In this document: positions 32,978-43,640 of the stretch, piece by piece
Layout of the letters: each line of letters starts with the position of its first letter
How positions within the stretch are numbered: the stretch's first letter is position 1
NCBI GenBank assembly: GCA_946185485.1
Contig: CAMHJQ010000001.1
Coordinates: 124,001-188,000, forward strand
DNA length: 64,000 bases
DNA from: an uncultured Prevotellaceae bacterium
Lineage (GTDB): Bacteria; Bacteroidota; Bacteroidia; Bacteroidales; Bacteroidaceae
Direction of reading: 5' to 3'
Program-made: the position numbers and the translations under genes
The notes under the pieces: model-generated
Databases searched by the model: none
What the model saw: the letters and a program-made list of their open reading frames with translations, nothing else
Told to the model about the DNA's origin: nothing

Positions 32978-35848
32978 TTACTTCAAAAAGAACTTCTTCC
33001 CGTTTCTGATGTACACTCCCGGCCGTGTGGGCGTGCCGGTAATCAGGCGCCCTTGCAGGTCGTAGCAGCCTCCGGTGGCTCGGCCGGAGCTGACGTCAGC
33101 GGCAGGGATGTCGCGGATGGCGGTCGTGGTATCGTCGTCGAAGAAGTCGATGTCCACCACCTGGTCGTCGTCCTCACCGTCAGAGATGATGACAAAGCGG
33201 GTCTTGAAACTCTGGATGTCGGTATCGGCCGTCAGGCTGAAGTAGGCTCTGTAGGCCCTCAGCGACTCCTGGTCAGTGGCGTTCACCCGGGTAAAGGAAC
33301 CGTCGCTGCGCAGCAGGTAGGCATGATCCTTAGCCAACTCGGCGGCGGTCTTCTCAGACGTCATCGGCCGCCACCATCCCAGCACCGCCGAGCCGTCGGC
33401 ATTGAACACCTCGTCGCCGACACTGTATAAAGAAGACATGGTGACATTCCGGGCGTCAAGCGACAGCGTGCCCTCATTCACCACGATGACGTAGGCCTGA
33501 CGGGCCTTGAGGATAGGGAAGTCGTGGGTGAAGGTCAGTTCGCGTTTCTCCAGGTCAACGTTCGACAGGTGGTACACCATGAACTGGTCGGTGTAGGTCT
33601 CGGCCAGTTGCACCTCGTAGGGCAGACTGATGGTGTATGCTTTTGACTTCCACGTTCCGTCGGACTGCTTGGAGGCTGAGAGCACGCGGTCGTACTTCAC
33701 ATCCACCTCACCCCCTATGAGGGTCTGGATCACCACATTGCTATTGTCTCCATCGTCTTTGATTTCGAGTGTATAGTTCTTCCAATCGTAGATGAAGTCA
33801 ATATAATGGTAGCCGTTAAGCACGTATTCAGCGATATATAGCGTATAGCCCTTTTCATAGGGGGTTGGAGCTACGACCTCGGTGCGCACGCTGGCGTCAT
33901 AGGTGACCGTCTGGTGAAGCAGACGGTCGGTCAGTTCCAGTCGGCACGACTGCCTGTCGTCGGCCCAGGTCCACTTTTCGTCGTAGACGATACGGTAGCG
34001 GGCGTATGCGTGAACATCTTTTGTAGGCGTATAGTCGTCGCCGGCATCCAGCAGATTGCTATCATCCTCGATGGAATAAGTGAGGGCAGGAACCTCTGCG
34101 GGCTCTATTTGCCATCCTATGAACTCAAGGGCCTCAAGGTTTTCACAGTCTATGAGTTGTGCGGCCCTGCCCTTGCCTACCTTCTCCGTGATGTCCTGGC
34201 TGGCATCGTAGAAGATGACGGCTTTGGAGTCCGGACGGTGGTAGGTGATGGTCCACGTACCCATCGTGTAGCCGCAGGGACAGTTCTCGACTAAGTGGTC
34301 CTCCTCCTTGTCGAGAGCACAGAACCTGCAGGTGAACTTGTGAGTGTTCTCGCCGACCACACGGTAGGTTCCCTCCCGATGGTTGCACGCTTCCACCCTG
34401 GCATACTGGCGCCAGTGGCAGGCGTCAATGCGCTCTGGATTGGTGAAGGTCTTCTCGATGGCATTCTCTGAACTGCCTGCCGACACCTTCATCGTCTCGC
34501 CCAGCGTCAGCGTGTTGCCCGCACAGTTGTCCTTGTTGCGCTCGCCGTCGCCACTGCCTATGGCACTGCCACACTTGGAGTCGGTGCCCTTGCACTTGTC
34601 GCCGGCCTTGGCCTCTATGGTGCCTCCCAGCAGCTTGATACCACCGCCCATGCAGTTGTCGCCGCCACCGATGCCGGCACCATAGCCACCGCCATAGGCC
34701 TTGACCGTGCCACCGGTGATACAGCACCACTGGCCGGGACCGTTCTCGCCGCCGCCGATGCCGGCAGCATCCTTGCCGCCAAAGGCCACTACCTCGCCGC
34801 CATAGATGTAGGTCGTAGCCCCCTGCACGTTGCAGCCGCCGCCGATGCCAGCGCCGTAACTGCCACCTTTGGCTGTCACGGTGCCGCCCTCAATGATGAC
34901 GGTGTATTTTTCGGGATTCTCCGCGTCCGACTGGCACGAATTGATACGGAGTTGTTCGTAATGGCTCTCATAGGCGTTGGGAGGACAACTACCGCTGCCG
35001 ATGCCGGCGGCACGATGGCCACCCGTAGCCGACAGAACGCCGCCATAGATATGCGTACGGCCCAGCGAGCCGCCTACCCCCTTGATATTCGCCTCTATCC
35101 ATTTGTAACAGCCTCCGCCACCCAGACCGGCAGCCAGCTCACCGCCTGTGGCAGCCACCCAGCCGCCATACTGCGTGTACTCCAGACCGCGCAAGCCCTT
35201 ATCTTCGTAGCCACAGCCGCCACCGATGCCGGCACCGCCCTCACCACCGATAGCCGTGATGGAGCCTCCGTAGACAATCATTACGCCCGAGTGGACGCGC
35301 TGTTCCCAAGTTGATTTGTACGAGCCCTCCCAGCCGGCCCCGATGCCGGCGGCACGCTTGGCTCCCTGTACGGCAAACACACCGCCATGAACCACCAAAT
35401 GTCCCATGAGGCTTTCGGCTGTGCTGCCGATGCCGGCAACGCCCTCGCTGGTGCTGTTCACCGTCACGTGGCCTTGCCGGGCGTTGTCGTCTGACTGTGA
35501 GTAGACGTAGAGCGTCCTGTTGTGAATCCTGTCACCGAGGTCCTGATAGGAGCGACGCTCAAGTTTGATGTTATGACAGTTCAGCTGGCATCCGTCGGTC
35601 AGTATCAGATGCACATCCATACCCTCGATGGTCAGCGTGCCCAGCGTCAGCTCGCCCTCCACGTAGTACCAGCCGCTCTGCAGCGTAGGGTTGCTGGTGG
35701 TCACCTTCGTGGCGTCAGCACTCTTCGTCACAGCCTTAACGGCTTTGCTCCCTTCGTCCCACGACCGTTCTATGTAGGTCACACTGTCGGCCCAGGCGTA
35801 CTGCCAAATGCCAAGGGACAGAATCAGTGTCAATAATCCCTTTCTCAT
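32978..35848 (-). CDS. secreted Gly-rich repeat protein (adhesin-like) with C-terminal sorting-like tail
   Basis: A 956-residue exported protein; the start at 35848 (MRKGLLTLILSLGIWQYAWA) gives a signal peptide. Residues ~165-430 consist of about nine imperfect repeats built on YGGxVxAxGGxxAAGIGGG, expected to stack as a beta helix. Residues ~430-510 hold CxxC-like pairs (FTCRFCALDKEEDHL, CPCGYTMGT). Residues ~510-830 include a YDASQDITEKVGKG type beta repeat. The tail CYDLQGRLITG and YIRNGKKFFLK matches four other proteins here. A surface or carbohydrate-binding role is inferred; nothing suggests an enzyme. Confidence 0.7.
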   Translation of the reverse strand: MRKGLLTLILSLGIWQYAWADSVTYIERSWDEGSKAVKAVTKSADATKVTTSNPTLQSGWYYVEGELTLGTLTIEGMDVHLILTDGCQLNCHNIKLERRSYQDLGDRIHNRTLYVYSQSDDNARQGHVTVNSTSEGVAGIGSTAESLMGHLVVHGGVFAVQGAKRAAGIGAGWEGSYKSTWEQRVHSGVMIVYGGSITAIGGEGGAGIGGGCGYEDKGLRGLEYTQYGGWVAATGGELAAGLGGGGCYKWIEANIKGVGGSLGRTHIYGGVLSATGGHRAAGIGSGSCPPNAYESHYEQLRINSCQSDAENPEKYTVIIEGGTVTAKGGSYGAGIGGGCNVQGATTYIYGGEVVAFGGKDAAGIGGGENGPGQWCCITGGTVKAYGGGYGAGIGGGDNCMGGGIKLLGGTIEAKAGDKCKGTDSKCGSAIGSGDGERNKDNCAGNTLTLGETMKVSAGSSENAIEKTFTNPERIDACHWRQYARVEACNHREGTYRVVGENTHKFTCRFCALDKEEDHLVENCPCGYTMGTWTITYHRPDSKAVIFYDASQDITEKVGKGRAAQLIDCENLEALEFIGWQIEPAEVPALTYSIEDDSNLLDAGDDYTPTKDVHAYARYRIVYDEKWTWADDRQSCRLELTDRLLHQTVTYDASVRTEVVAPTPYEKGYTLYIAEYVLNGYHYIDFIYDWKNYTLEIKDDGDNSNVVIQTLIGGEVDVKYDRVLSASKQSDGTWKSKAYTISLPYEVQLAETYTDQFMVYHLSNVDLEKRELTFTHDFPILKARQAYVIVVNEGTLSLDARNVTMSSLYSVGDEVFNADGSAVLGWWRPMTSEKTAAELAKDHAYLLRSDGSFTRVNATDQESLRAYRAYFSLTADTDIQSFKTRFVIISDGEDDDQVVDIDFFDDDTTTAIRDIPAADVSSGRATGGCYDLQGRLITGTPTRPGVYIRNGKKFFLK

Positions 35849-35926
35849 TTCTCTTTTCTGCTTATTCCTTTTAGTAACTCCTGTCCCTGGAGCTGTACTC
35901 CCCGGTGACAGTCGAAAAATATGCTG

Positions 35927-35934
35927 CAAAGGTA
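35927..35934 (-). promoter_or_regulatory. -7 promoter box for the Gly-rich repeat protein
   Basis: TACCTTTG followed by C on the minus strand; leader about 75 nt. Confidence 0.55.
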
Positions 35935-36124
35935 CTACTTTTTATTAATTCAACAAATAATTTCTTAGGAAAATTTGGAGGCCGTTCTCTTGCAGGTTTT
36001 GAAATAATTCTTATCCCTGCATCAGGATGGAAAGGGAATTTGTGAACTGCGAGCTGTTTGCGAATATTTTCGTAACTTTGCGCTTCGATAAGGTGACTGT
36101 GTCCAACGAGATTTTACGAACTTA

Positions 36125-36276
36125 TCATATTCCCCGCTCGGCCCAGTCACCTCTATCTAGATAGCGATAACCAATGGCTTCGGCAATGTGCATGGACTCT
36201 ACCTTTTCTGAACCGGCAAGGTCGGCGATGGTACGGGCGACCTTCAGGATGCGGCTGTAGGTACGGGCAGAGTGTT
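36125..36276 (-). pseudogene. orphan 3' end of comM/yifB
   Basis: About 50 codons with their own TGA stop encode [19 protein letters not shown], then [20 protein letters not shown] and RGDWAERGI. This aligns at roughly 80% identity with the last 50 residues of the intact comM at 46045-47610, same strand. Homology stops abruptly near 36276. The rest of 35935-36422 holds no other gene; it contains the GH95 upstream region. Confidence 0.9.
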
Positions 36277-36321
36277 TAATCCATCGTTAAAGGTGGAAAT
36301 AGTAGTGGATTTTTGTACAAT

Positions 36322-36350
36322 CGTACTATTTTTGATTCAATACGTACTAT
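36322..36350 (+). promoter_or_regulatory. direct-repeat operator candidate and -7 box upstream of GH95
   Basis: CGTACTAT occurs at 36322-36329 and again at 36343-36350, exactly 21 bp apart, two helical turns, the arrangement of AraC-family half-sites. TATTTTTG at 36327-36334 is a possible -7 box. The GH95 ATG is at 36423. Confidence 0.5.
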
Positions 36351-36422
36351 AATACACCTTCTTTTTTGTAATTGTCTGTTCTTTTGCAGCCGAAAATCAA
36401 TAATCTACAAAACAAGAAAAAG

Positions 36423-39400
36423 ATGAAACTAAAACAAATGATGAGAAGAGCGCATCGGATGTTGGCACTGCTGACATTGCTCTTGTGCACGATGAAGGTT
36501 GCCGCTACGCAGACAGTGGTGGCCCATTGGGAGTTTACAACAGGTTACGATGTGGAGAAGAGTGGTACCACCGCCATCTACACCCCCAACACGTTAGGGT
36601 GGTCGGCGCTGGCCAATACGAAGTGGACGTCGCTGCAGCCCTATTTTCTGCCCAATGAATGTGCGTTGGTGCCTGAGGAATGTAAGGTTACCGTCCATAC
36701 CAGCGACGGCAAGTGGCAGGTGTGTACCAGTGGTTCTGCCCCCAATTACCACCTGCGCCTGAATACGGCCTCTATCGACAAGTTCACGGCTAAGAGCGAC
36801 TACACGGACGGCTCGAAGCACGACCAGTATTTTGAGGTGTCGATGCCTACGACATCGCTGAGCAACCTGAAGCTGAACTTCGCCATCGGCGACGGCAGCA
36901 GTTCGAGCACAAAGTTTGGAGTTGTCTACTCCGTTGATGGTGGCCAGACTTGGACCGTACTTGACGACTATACCGCTGGTGCCCACTGGAATACATGGGT
37001 TGATGCCAATTACAATCTGAATGCCGACAACAAGGAACAGCTCATCGTCCGTATGCTCATCCAGAGTGCCACGAAGACCAGCAACTATAATCTGAAATAT
37101 GTCAACATTCTGGCAGAGGACACACAGGCTCCCAAGTTGCAGAGCGTCACCCCGGCAAATGGTGATACAGGAGTGTTGCCTACGGGTAAGGTCGTCATAC
37201 TCTTCAACGAGGGCGTGCAGATGAAGTCGGGTGCCAAAGCCACGCTGACTAACAACAGCACACAGTCAAGTCAGATCCTCACACCTGTCATTAATATTAA
37301 TAAGGTTTCGTTTGCGTATGCCGACCTCGATCTGAGTACCTCTTATACCCTCACGCTGCCTGCCAACTCACTTTCCGACATGGCTGGCAATGCTTACGAC
37401 GGAGCAATAGTTATTACCTTCACTACTGGTGACACACGCCCAGTTCCACCTCCAGTGCTTGACAGCCACAACCGGTTGTGGTATCACCGTCCCGCCGCTT
37501 ACTGGGAAGAGGCACTGCCTCTGGGCAACGGCCGACTGGGAGTTATGGTCAGCGGCAGTGTGGCTAAGGACACGTTGCAGCTGAACGAGGACACCTTCTG
37601 GGGACAGTCGCCCAACAAGAACTATAATGCCAATGCCAAGAACGTGTTGGCACAGGTGCAGCAGCTCATTTTCAATAAGGACTATGCCGCAGCCCAGAAA
37701 CTGGCTATCCCCAACTGGATGTCGCAAGCCTCACACGGTGCACAGTATCAGGCAGCCGGCTGCGTATTGGTGGGCTTCCCCGGTCACCGCTTCGATGACG
37801 AGGAGCTGGGACAGGCCGCTGTGCTCAATGGTTCTCCCATTGAATTAAAAGATGCACAGGGCTACGTCCGTTCCCTCGATATGAACAATGCTACCGCCGT
37901 TACCACCTACGTCGTGAACGGTGTCACCTATACCCGTACTGTCTTCACCTCGTTCGAGGACAATGTCACCGTGATGCGCATTGAGGCTTCAGAGGCTGGC
38001 AAACTGAACTTCAACGTCTGCTTTGCAGCCCCCAGCAAGACCAACATGGAGAAGTTGGGCATCAACAAGATAACCGCTGACGGCATGATTGAGGCATCGC
38101 TCATTCCTGCCCGCGACCAATCGGAAAACGTCAACAACAAACTACTATGCTATACATTTATTAAGGTGATGAACGACGGCGGCACGCAGGCCAGTGTGCT
38201 CAACGGTTTTCCCGTTGAGACCCGTGGCATCGTAGCTGGACAGACAAAAGCCCCCGCCATTGAGGTCTGTGATGCCACGTCGGCCACCATCATCATCTCG
38301 TCGGCCACCAATTTTGAGCGTTACGACGACATCAGCGGCAATGCCGAGGCAAAGGCCTTGGGTTATATGACCGCCTATCTCAACAAACAGAAAGACTATG
38401 CTACCACGCTGGCTGACCATACCGCCCGCTATCAGGAGCAGTTCGGTCGCGTCAGCCTCGACCTGGGTACGAACGCTGAGCGGGAATCGAAGGATACCGA
38501 AACACGCATCAAGGAGTTCCGCTCCGTGGGAGGCAACGACCCAGGGCTGATAGCCAACTACTTCCAGTTTGGCCGTTACCTGCTCATCTCCTCCTCACAG
38601 CCTGGCACCCAGCCCGCCAACCTGCAGGGCATTTGGAACCCCAACGCCCGCCAGTATCCGGCATGGGACTCGAAGTATACGTCGAATATCAACGTCGAGA
38701 TGAACTACTGGCCCGCCGAGGTGGCTAACCTCTCGGAGTGTCACAACCCGTTCATTGAGATGGTGAAGGATGTCAGCATCACGGGGGCTGAGACGGCTCA
38801 GCAGATGTATGGTGCCCGTGGCTGGACGCTACACCACAATACTGACCTCTGGCGTACCACTGGTGCCGTGGACAACGGTTCTGTGGGGGTATGGCCTACC
38901 TGTAATGCTTGGTTCTGCTCGCACCTGTGGGAGAAATACCTCTTCTCTGGTGACCAGCAGTATCTGGCCGAGGTGTACCCCGTGCTGAAGGGATGTGCTC
39001 AGTTCTTCCAGGATTTTCTGGTGAAAGACCCCAATACGGGCTACATGGTGGTATGTCCCAGCAATTCTCCTGAGAACCATCCGGGCATTGGCAGCTATAC
39101 CGATGACAACGGTAAGAACATGAACTGCGCCCTCTTCGGTGGTGTGGCTATGGATAATCAAATGGTCTATGATGTATTGAAGAACACTGCAGAGGCTGCC
39201 CGCATCTTAGGAACCGATGCCGAACTGGCCGACCAACTGGATGCGCTGAAGGCGCAACTGACTCCCTATAAGATTGGTAAGTATGGACAGATACAGGAAT
39301 GGCAGGAGGACTGGGACAAGGAAAACAACTCACACCGTCACCTGTCGCACCTCTGGGGCGCCTACCCAGGCAACCAAGTGTCTCCCTTCACGAATCCCAC

Positions 39401-40193
39401 CGTCTATCAGGCCGTACATAAGTCGCTCGTGGGCCGTGGCGATGCTGCCCGTGGCTGGTCGATGGGCTGGAAGGTATGCCAATGGGCCCGTATGCTTGAC
39501 GGCGACCATGCGCTGACTATCATCAAGAACCAGTTGCGCCTGATGGACCCGAACGCTACTATGAACGATGCCGACGGAGGTACATACGCCAACATGTTCG
39601 ATGCCCACGCTCCGTTCCAGATTGACGGAAACTTCGGGTGCTGTGCCGGTATCGCTGAGATGCTGTTGCAGAGTCACGCCGGCTTCATTCATCTGCTGCC
39701 AGCCCTGCCGAAAGCATGGGCCGATGGCGAGGTGAAGGGACTGCGCGCCCGTGGCGGATTTGAGGTCACCGACATGCAGTGGAAGGACGGCAAGGTGGTC
39801 AGCCTGAAGGTGAAGTCGACGCTGGGCGGCAACCTGCGCCTGCGCACCGCTAACGCCCTGAAGACGGCCAACGGCACGGCACTGGCTACAGCCACCGGCG
39901 ACAACAGCAACCCGCTGATGCAGCCCTACCTGATGCCAGACCCCATCGTGGCTGATCCCTCGAAGATTCCCGCCACTAAATTGCCAGAAACTTACCTGTA
40001 TGACATTCCCACCACCGTGGGACAGGAAATAGAGCTGATTGACCTTGATGGCACTACTGCCATTCAGGAGGTGTTAAGCGCCGAACAGCAGCGACCCACG
40101 ACGGATGTCGCCTATGCCCTGGACGGCCGTCGCGTCAGCAACAGCTATAAAGGGCTGGTCGTTGTGGGCGGTCGGAAATACGTTCGCAATTAA
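36423..40193 (+). CDS. GH95 family glycoside hydrolase (alpha-L-fucosidase/galactosidase) with N-terminal accessory modules
   Basis: A 1256-residue exported enzyme; the start at 36423 leads into a signal peptide ([16 protein letters not shown]). Residues ~30-215 form a beta-sandwich module, ~220-335 a SbsA-like Ig domain ([20 protein letters not shown]), and ~340-1170 the GH95 catalytic region starting [20 protein letters not shown]. Family catalytic positions are visible: [13 protein letters not shown] (~754), [11 protein letters not shown] (acid, ~881) and [10 protein letters not shown] (~1064). The C-terminus [15 protein letters not shown] resembles the shared sorting tail. It precedes a pectin methylesterase by 28 bp, so the target is probably fucose or galactose caps on pectin. 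Confidence 0.9.
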   Translation: MKLKQMMRRAHRMLALLTLLLCTMKVAATQTVVAHWEFTTGYDVEKSGTTAIYTPNTLGWSALANTKWTSLQPYFLPNECALVPEECKVTVHTSDGKWQVCTSGSAPNYHLRLNTASIDKFTAKSDYTDGSKHDQYFEVSMPTTSLSNLKLNFAIGDGSSSSTKFGVVYSVDGGQTWTVLDDYTAGAHWNTWVDANYNLNADNKEQLIVRMLIQSATKTSNYNLKYVNILAEDTQAPKLQSVTPANGDTGVLPTGKVVILFNEGVQMKSGAKATLTNNSTQSSQILTPVININKVSFAYADLDLSTSYTLTLPANSLSDMAGNAYDGAIVITFTTGDTRPVPPPVLDSHNRLWYHRPAAYWEEALPLGNGRLGVMVSGSVAKDTLQLNEDTFWGQSPNKNYNANAKNVLAQVQQLIFNKDYAAAQKLAIPNWMSQASHGAQYQAAGCVLVGFPGHRFDDEELGQAAVLNGSPIELKDAQGYVRSLDMNNATAVTTYVVNGVTYTRTVFTSFEDNVTVMRIEASEAGKLNFNVCFAAPSKTNMEKLGINKITADGMIEASLIPARDQSENVNNKLLCYTFIKVMNDGGTQASVLNGFPVETRGIVAGQTKAPAIEVCDATSATIIISSATNFERYDDISGNAEAKALGYMTAYLNKQKDYATTLADHTARYQEQFGRVSLDLGTNAERESKDTETRIKEFRSVGGNDPGLIANYFQFGRYLLISSSQPGTQPANLQGIWNPNARQYPAWDSKYTSNINVEMNYWPAEVANLSECHNPFIEMVKDVSITGAETAQQMYGARGWTLHHNTDLWRTTGAVDNGSVGVWPTCNAWFCSHLWEKYLFSGDQQYLAEVYPVLKGCAQFFQDFLVKDPNTGYMVVCPSNSPENHPGIGSYTDDNGKNMNCALFGGVAMDNQMVYDVLKNTAEAARILGTDAELADQLDALKAQLTPYKIGKYGQIQEWQEDWDKENNSHRHLSHLWGAYPGNQVSPFTNPTVYQAVHKSLVGRGDAARGWSMGWKVCQWARMLDGDHALTIIKNQLRLMDPNATMNDADGGTYANMFDAHAPFQIDGNFGCCAGIAEMLLQSHAGFIHLLPALPKAWADGEVKGLRARGGFEVTDMQWKDGKVVSLKVKSTLGGNLRLRTANALKTANGTALATATGDNSNPLMQPYLMPDPIVADPSKIPATKLPETYLYDIPTTVGQEIELIDLDGTTAIQEVLSAEQQRPTTDVAYALDGRRVSNSYKGLVVVGGRKYVRN

Positions 40194-40221
40194 GTAAAAC
40201 ACTATAACCAAACTAAATACA

Positions 40222-43200
40222 ATGATGAAAAAACAATTATTGAGAAGCGTCATGGCATCCTTTGCCCTGCTGGCAGGGATGGCGCAGACGCATGCAGAGC
40301 AGGTGACGCTGGCGGCGTGGGACTTTGCTAACGATGTGAAGTACACCGCATCGGCTAACGACGGCGGCAAGACGTACTATACCGCCTCAGCCAACACAAA
40401 GGAGAACATGGAGTACAGTTTCTCCGCCCAGCAGCCCTTCTTCTATCCTACATCGGGGGCACTGACCAACGGTACGCTGACCATCTGGTCGAGCGACACC
40501 AACAAAAAATGGTACATCTCCAACTTCAACAACGGTGCACTGCGCATGTATACTGCATCGCCGAAAGTGATAACAAACCCCACCGATGCCGCCCAGCACT
40601 ACAATTATGCAGAGGTGGAACTGTCGGCCGCGGGCTACAAGAACCTGCAGTTCTCGTGCCGCATGTCGGGTAACAACAGCAGGACACTGCCCGTCTATGT
40701 ACTGGTGTCCACCGACGGTGGTGCCACATGGCTGCCATCCAGTACGCTGAACAGTACCGGCAGCAGCTGGAGCAACTTCAACGAGACGAAAGCCGCTCTG
40801 GCCGTCGACGGCCAGAGCAGTGTAAAGGTGCGCGCCCTGATAGGCTACGACGCAGGAGCCACTGGCGACATGTATCTGAACAGCTTCAAGGTGACGGGTG
40901 AGGCTCTTGGCAGTGATGCCTTCTATGCCCTTTCTGCCACTGCCACACCGGCCGAGGCAGGCTATGTGGCCATGTCGCCCGTAGGCACATCGGCCGTCGC
41001 TGGTACGGAGCTGAAGTTTACGGCCAAGAACCTGTCGGGCTACCAGATTAAGGAGTGGCAGGACGGTACAGGCAATACGCTGGCCAAGACGCAAGACTAT
41101 ACGACAACCGTCAGTGGCAATACCACCGTGGCAGCTGTCTTCACCACTATCGAGACCTATACGCTGACAGTCAACAAGACTGGCGACGGTGCCAAGTGGG
41201 GCGAGGTGGTCATGTCGCCGGAACCCATCAACGGCAAGTACGATGCCGGTACGGAGGTGACGCTGACCGTCATTCCCAACAACGTGACCAACTTCCTGAC
41301 TTGGGAAGACAACAGTGCCGCACTGAGCCGCGTGGTCACCGTCAATGGCAATACGGAGGTGACTGCCACGTTCGATGTCATCCCGTTCATCGTGGCATGG
41401 GACTTCAACAACGACAAGAATACGTCGCGCGGCAACCGTGAGGCCGACTATGCCTTTGCCACCGACAACACCGGTGTCATGCTGTTCTATCAGGGAGCCA
41501 ACTGTGCCAACACCAACTGGGGCAGCGGCAAGGCCTCCTTCGGCGGTCGCCAGCTGTGGGCAGCACGCCGCTACACCGACTACAGCAAGGACGAACAGAT
41601 TCCGCGCGCCTTCGTGGCCTCGTTCAGCGTAAAGGATTACGACCTGATTAAGATTCACAGCCTCGTGGCCGCCAACAACAACTGCGTGCGCGAACGTCAG
41701 CTGCTGCAGTTGAGCACTACCAGCAGCACTGAGGGCTTCACCACTCTCAAAACGCTGACCCTTTCTGAAAACCCCAGCAGCGAGTGGGTCAATATGGACT
41801 ATGAACTGGACACCAAGGCCATCGACGGCATGGTGTACATCCGCTGGATAGAAGACGAGACGAGTGACTTCTTCGACGGTGGCAACCACAGCAGTACCGA
41901 GGGTTTCTACTTGGCCGACGTCATCATCTTTGCTGACCAAACAGCTGCAGACGACACAGAGGCTCCACAACTTGTCAGCAGCTCGCCCGCAGAGGGCAGC
42001 ACCAGCGCTTCGGCACGCGGCAACATCGTGCTCAGCTTCAACGAACGTGTCAAGGCCGGTACGGGCAGCGTCACTCTGAATGGTGAAGGGCTTACCGGGT
42101 CTTTCGGCAGCAAGAGCGTTACCTATGCTTACCACGGACTCTCCTACGGCCAGCAGTACACGCTCAGCATCGGCACTGATGCCATCACCGACCTCAGCGG
42201 CAATGCCTTCCCCGCACGTGACATCACATTCACCGTGATGGAACGCCCGCAGCCCATAGCAAAAGTATTTGATGCCGTGGTTGCACAAGACGGCACTGGC
42301 AACTATAAGACAGTGCAGGAGGCTATTGATGCTGCTCCTACAGGACGCATCGCCCCCTGGCTCATCTTCGTCAAGAACGGCACCTATGAGGAACTGGTGA
42401 CCATTCCTGAGAATAAGCCCTTCATACATCTTATCGGTCAGGATAAAGAGAAGACCGTCGTCTGCTACTGGATCAACAACGGTGGTACGAACGACATCGG
42501 TTGGGAATACTCCACCAACAACCCCAATTCCAAAACCTACGGCAAGCAAGGGGTTGTTCAGGTAAACAGCACCGACTTCTATACCGAGAATATCTCCTAT
42601 ATCGACAGCTATGGTGTGGAGCGTCAGGCAGGTCCCATGGGTCTGGCCATGAGCAGCCGCAACGACCGACAGGCTTTCAACAACTGCCAGTTCCGTTCTT
42701 ATCAGGACACATGGTATACCGATGTCCGCAACAGCAGTGCCCGTCAGTATGTCAACAACTGTCTCATTGAGGGTGCAGTGGACTTCTACTATGGTGCCGG
42801 TGACAACTATATAGAGAACAGCACCTTCCGCCTGGCCCGCGAAGGCAGCGTCATTGTGGCTCCCAGTCATCAGGCAGGTACCAAGTGGGGTTATGTTATG
42901 GTCAACAACGTCATCGACGGTAAGGGCGGTGCCAATAAACTGGGGCGTGCTTGGCAGAACCAGCCGATGGCCGTATGGATTAACACAACACTGAAGACAA
43001 CGATTGCTCCTGAGGGATGGAGCGAGTGGCACATTGCCCCCAAGCTCTTCGCCGAGTATAACACCATGGATGCCGACGGACAGTCTGTAGACCTGAACAA
43101 CCGCCGCACGACCTATAAGGTAGACGATGACAAACTGGCTCCTGGCGAGACCAGTCCCGTAACCCGACAGGCGATACTCAGTGCCGAAGAGGCTGCCAGA

Positions 43201-43629
43201 TATACCTACGAAGCCGTCACATCAGGCAATGACGACTGGAACCCGCGCAAGTTCTTTGAGCCTGTAGAAGCACCGGCTGAGGTTGTCTATGCCAACGGAA
43301 AACTGACTTGGAAAGCTGTCCCATACGCCATCTGCTATCTGGTGATGGATGCTGAAGGCAACGTGGTGGGAATGACCAAGGATGATGAGTATGCTATTGC
43401 CGAGGCAGGTACATACACCCTCCGTTCTGTCAATGAGTATGGCAGCTTAGGTGAGAGCACCAATTTTGAAGTGACGGAAGCCATGACGACTGGCATTCAG
43501 GCCGAAAAGAACATACAGGTCCCTTTCGTCGAAACTCAGGTCTATGACCTGCAGGGCCGCAAGATGGCCGACAGCCAGTTGCAGCGTGGCATATACTTAT
43601 TGAATGGTAAAAAAATGATTGTCAGATAA
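40222..43629 (+). CDS. multi-domain pectin methylesterase (CE8)
   Basis: An 1135-residue exported enzyme with signal peptide (SVMASFALLAGMAQTHAEQ). Modules: beta-sandwich (~25-235), two InlB-B-like repeats (~240-395; AEAGYVAMSPVGTSAVAG, AVFTTIETYTLTVNKTGDG), a second sandwich (~395-575), SbsA-like Ig (~580-675) and the CE8 beta helix (~685-1010). Catalytic motifs are complete: SYQDTWY (~829), GAVDFYYGAGD (~853) and KLGRAW (~907). The tail VYDLQGRKMAD with IYLLNGKKMIVR is the shared sorting-like end. It removes methyl esters from homogalacturonan. The gene overlaps nothing; a long antisense frame across it is judged a shadow. Confidence 0.92.
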   Translation: MMKKQLLRSVMASFALLAGMAQTHAEQVTLAAWDFANDVKYTASANDGGKTYYTASANTKENMEYSFSAQQPFFYPTSGALTNGTLTIWSSDTNKKWYISNFNNGALRMYTASPKVITNPTDAAQHYNYAEVELSAAGYKNLQFSCRMSGNNSRTLPVYVLVSTDGGATWLPSSTLNSTGSSWSNFNETKAALAVDGQSSVKVRALIGYDAGATGDMYLNSFKVTGEALGSDAFYALSATATPAEAGYVAMSPVGTSAVAGTELKFTAKNLSGYQIKEWQDGTGNTLAKTQDYTTTVSGNTTVAAVFTTIETYTLTVNKTGDGAKWGEVVMSPEPINGKYDAGTEVTLTVIPNNVTNFLTWEDNSAALSRVVTVNGNTEVTATFDVIPFIVAWDFNNDKNTSRGNREADYAFATDNTGVMLFYQGANCANTNWGSGKASFGGRQLWAARRYTDYSKDEQIPRAFVASFSVKDYDLIKIHSLVAANNNCVRERQLLQLSTTSSTEGFTTLKTLTLSENPSSEWVNMDYELDTKAIDGMVYIRWIEDETSDFFDGGNHSSTEGFYLADVIIFADQTAADDTEAPQLVSSSPAEGSTSASARGNIVLSFNERVKAGTGSVTLNGEGLTGSFGSKSVTYAYHGLSYGQQYTLSIGTDAITDLSGNAFPARDITFTVMERPQPIAKVFDAVVAQDGTGNYKTVQEAIDAAPTGRIAPWLIFVKNGTYEELVTIPENKPFIHLIGQDKEKTVVCYWINNGGTNDIGWEYSTNNPNSKTYGKQGVVQVNSTDFYTENISYIDSYGVERQAGPMGLAMSSRNDRQAFNNCQFRSYQDTWYTDVRNSSARQYVNNCLIEGAVDFYYGAGDNYIENSTFRLAREGSVIVAPSHQAGTKWGYVMVNNVIDGKGGANKLGRAWQNQPMAVWINTTLKTTIAPEGWSEWHIAPKLFAEYNTMDADGQSVDLNNRRTTYKVDDDKLAPGETSPVTRQAILSAEEAARYTYEAVTSGNDDWNPRKFFEPVEAPAEVVYANGKLTWKAVPYAICYLVMDAEGNVVGMTKDDEYAIAEAGTYTLRSVNEYGSLGESTNFEVTEAMTTGIQAEKNIQVPFVETQVYDLQGRKMADSQLQRGIYLLNGKKMIVR

Positions 43630-43640
43630 CTCCACTCCTC

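Noticed and set aside
40387..43032. 881-codon open frame antisense to the pectin methylesterase gene
   Set aside because: It mirrors the codon structure of a clearly functional CE8 gene, lacks a start context, promoter and any recognisable domain; GC-rich codon bias easily creates such antisense frames.
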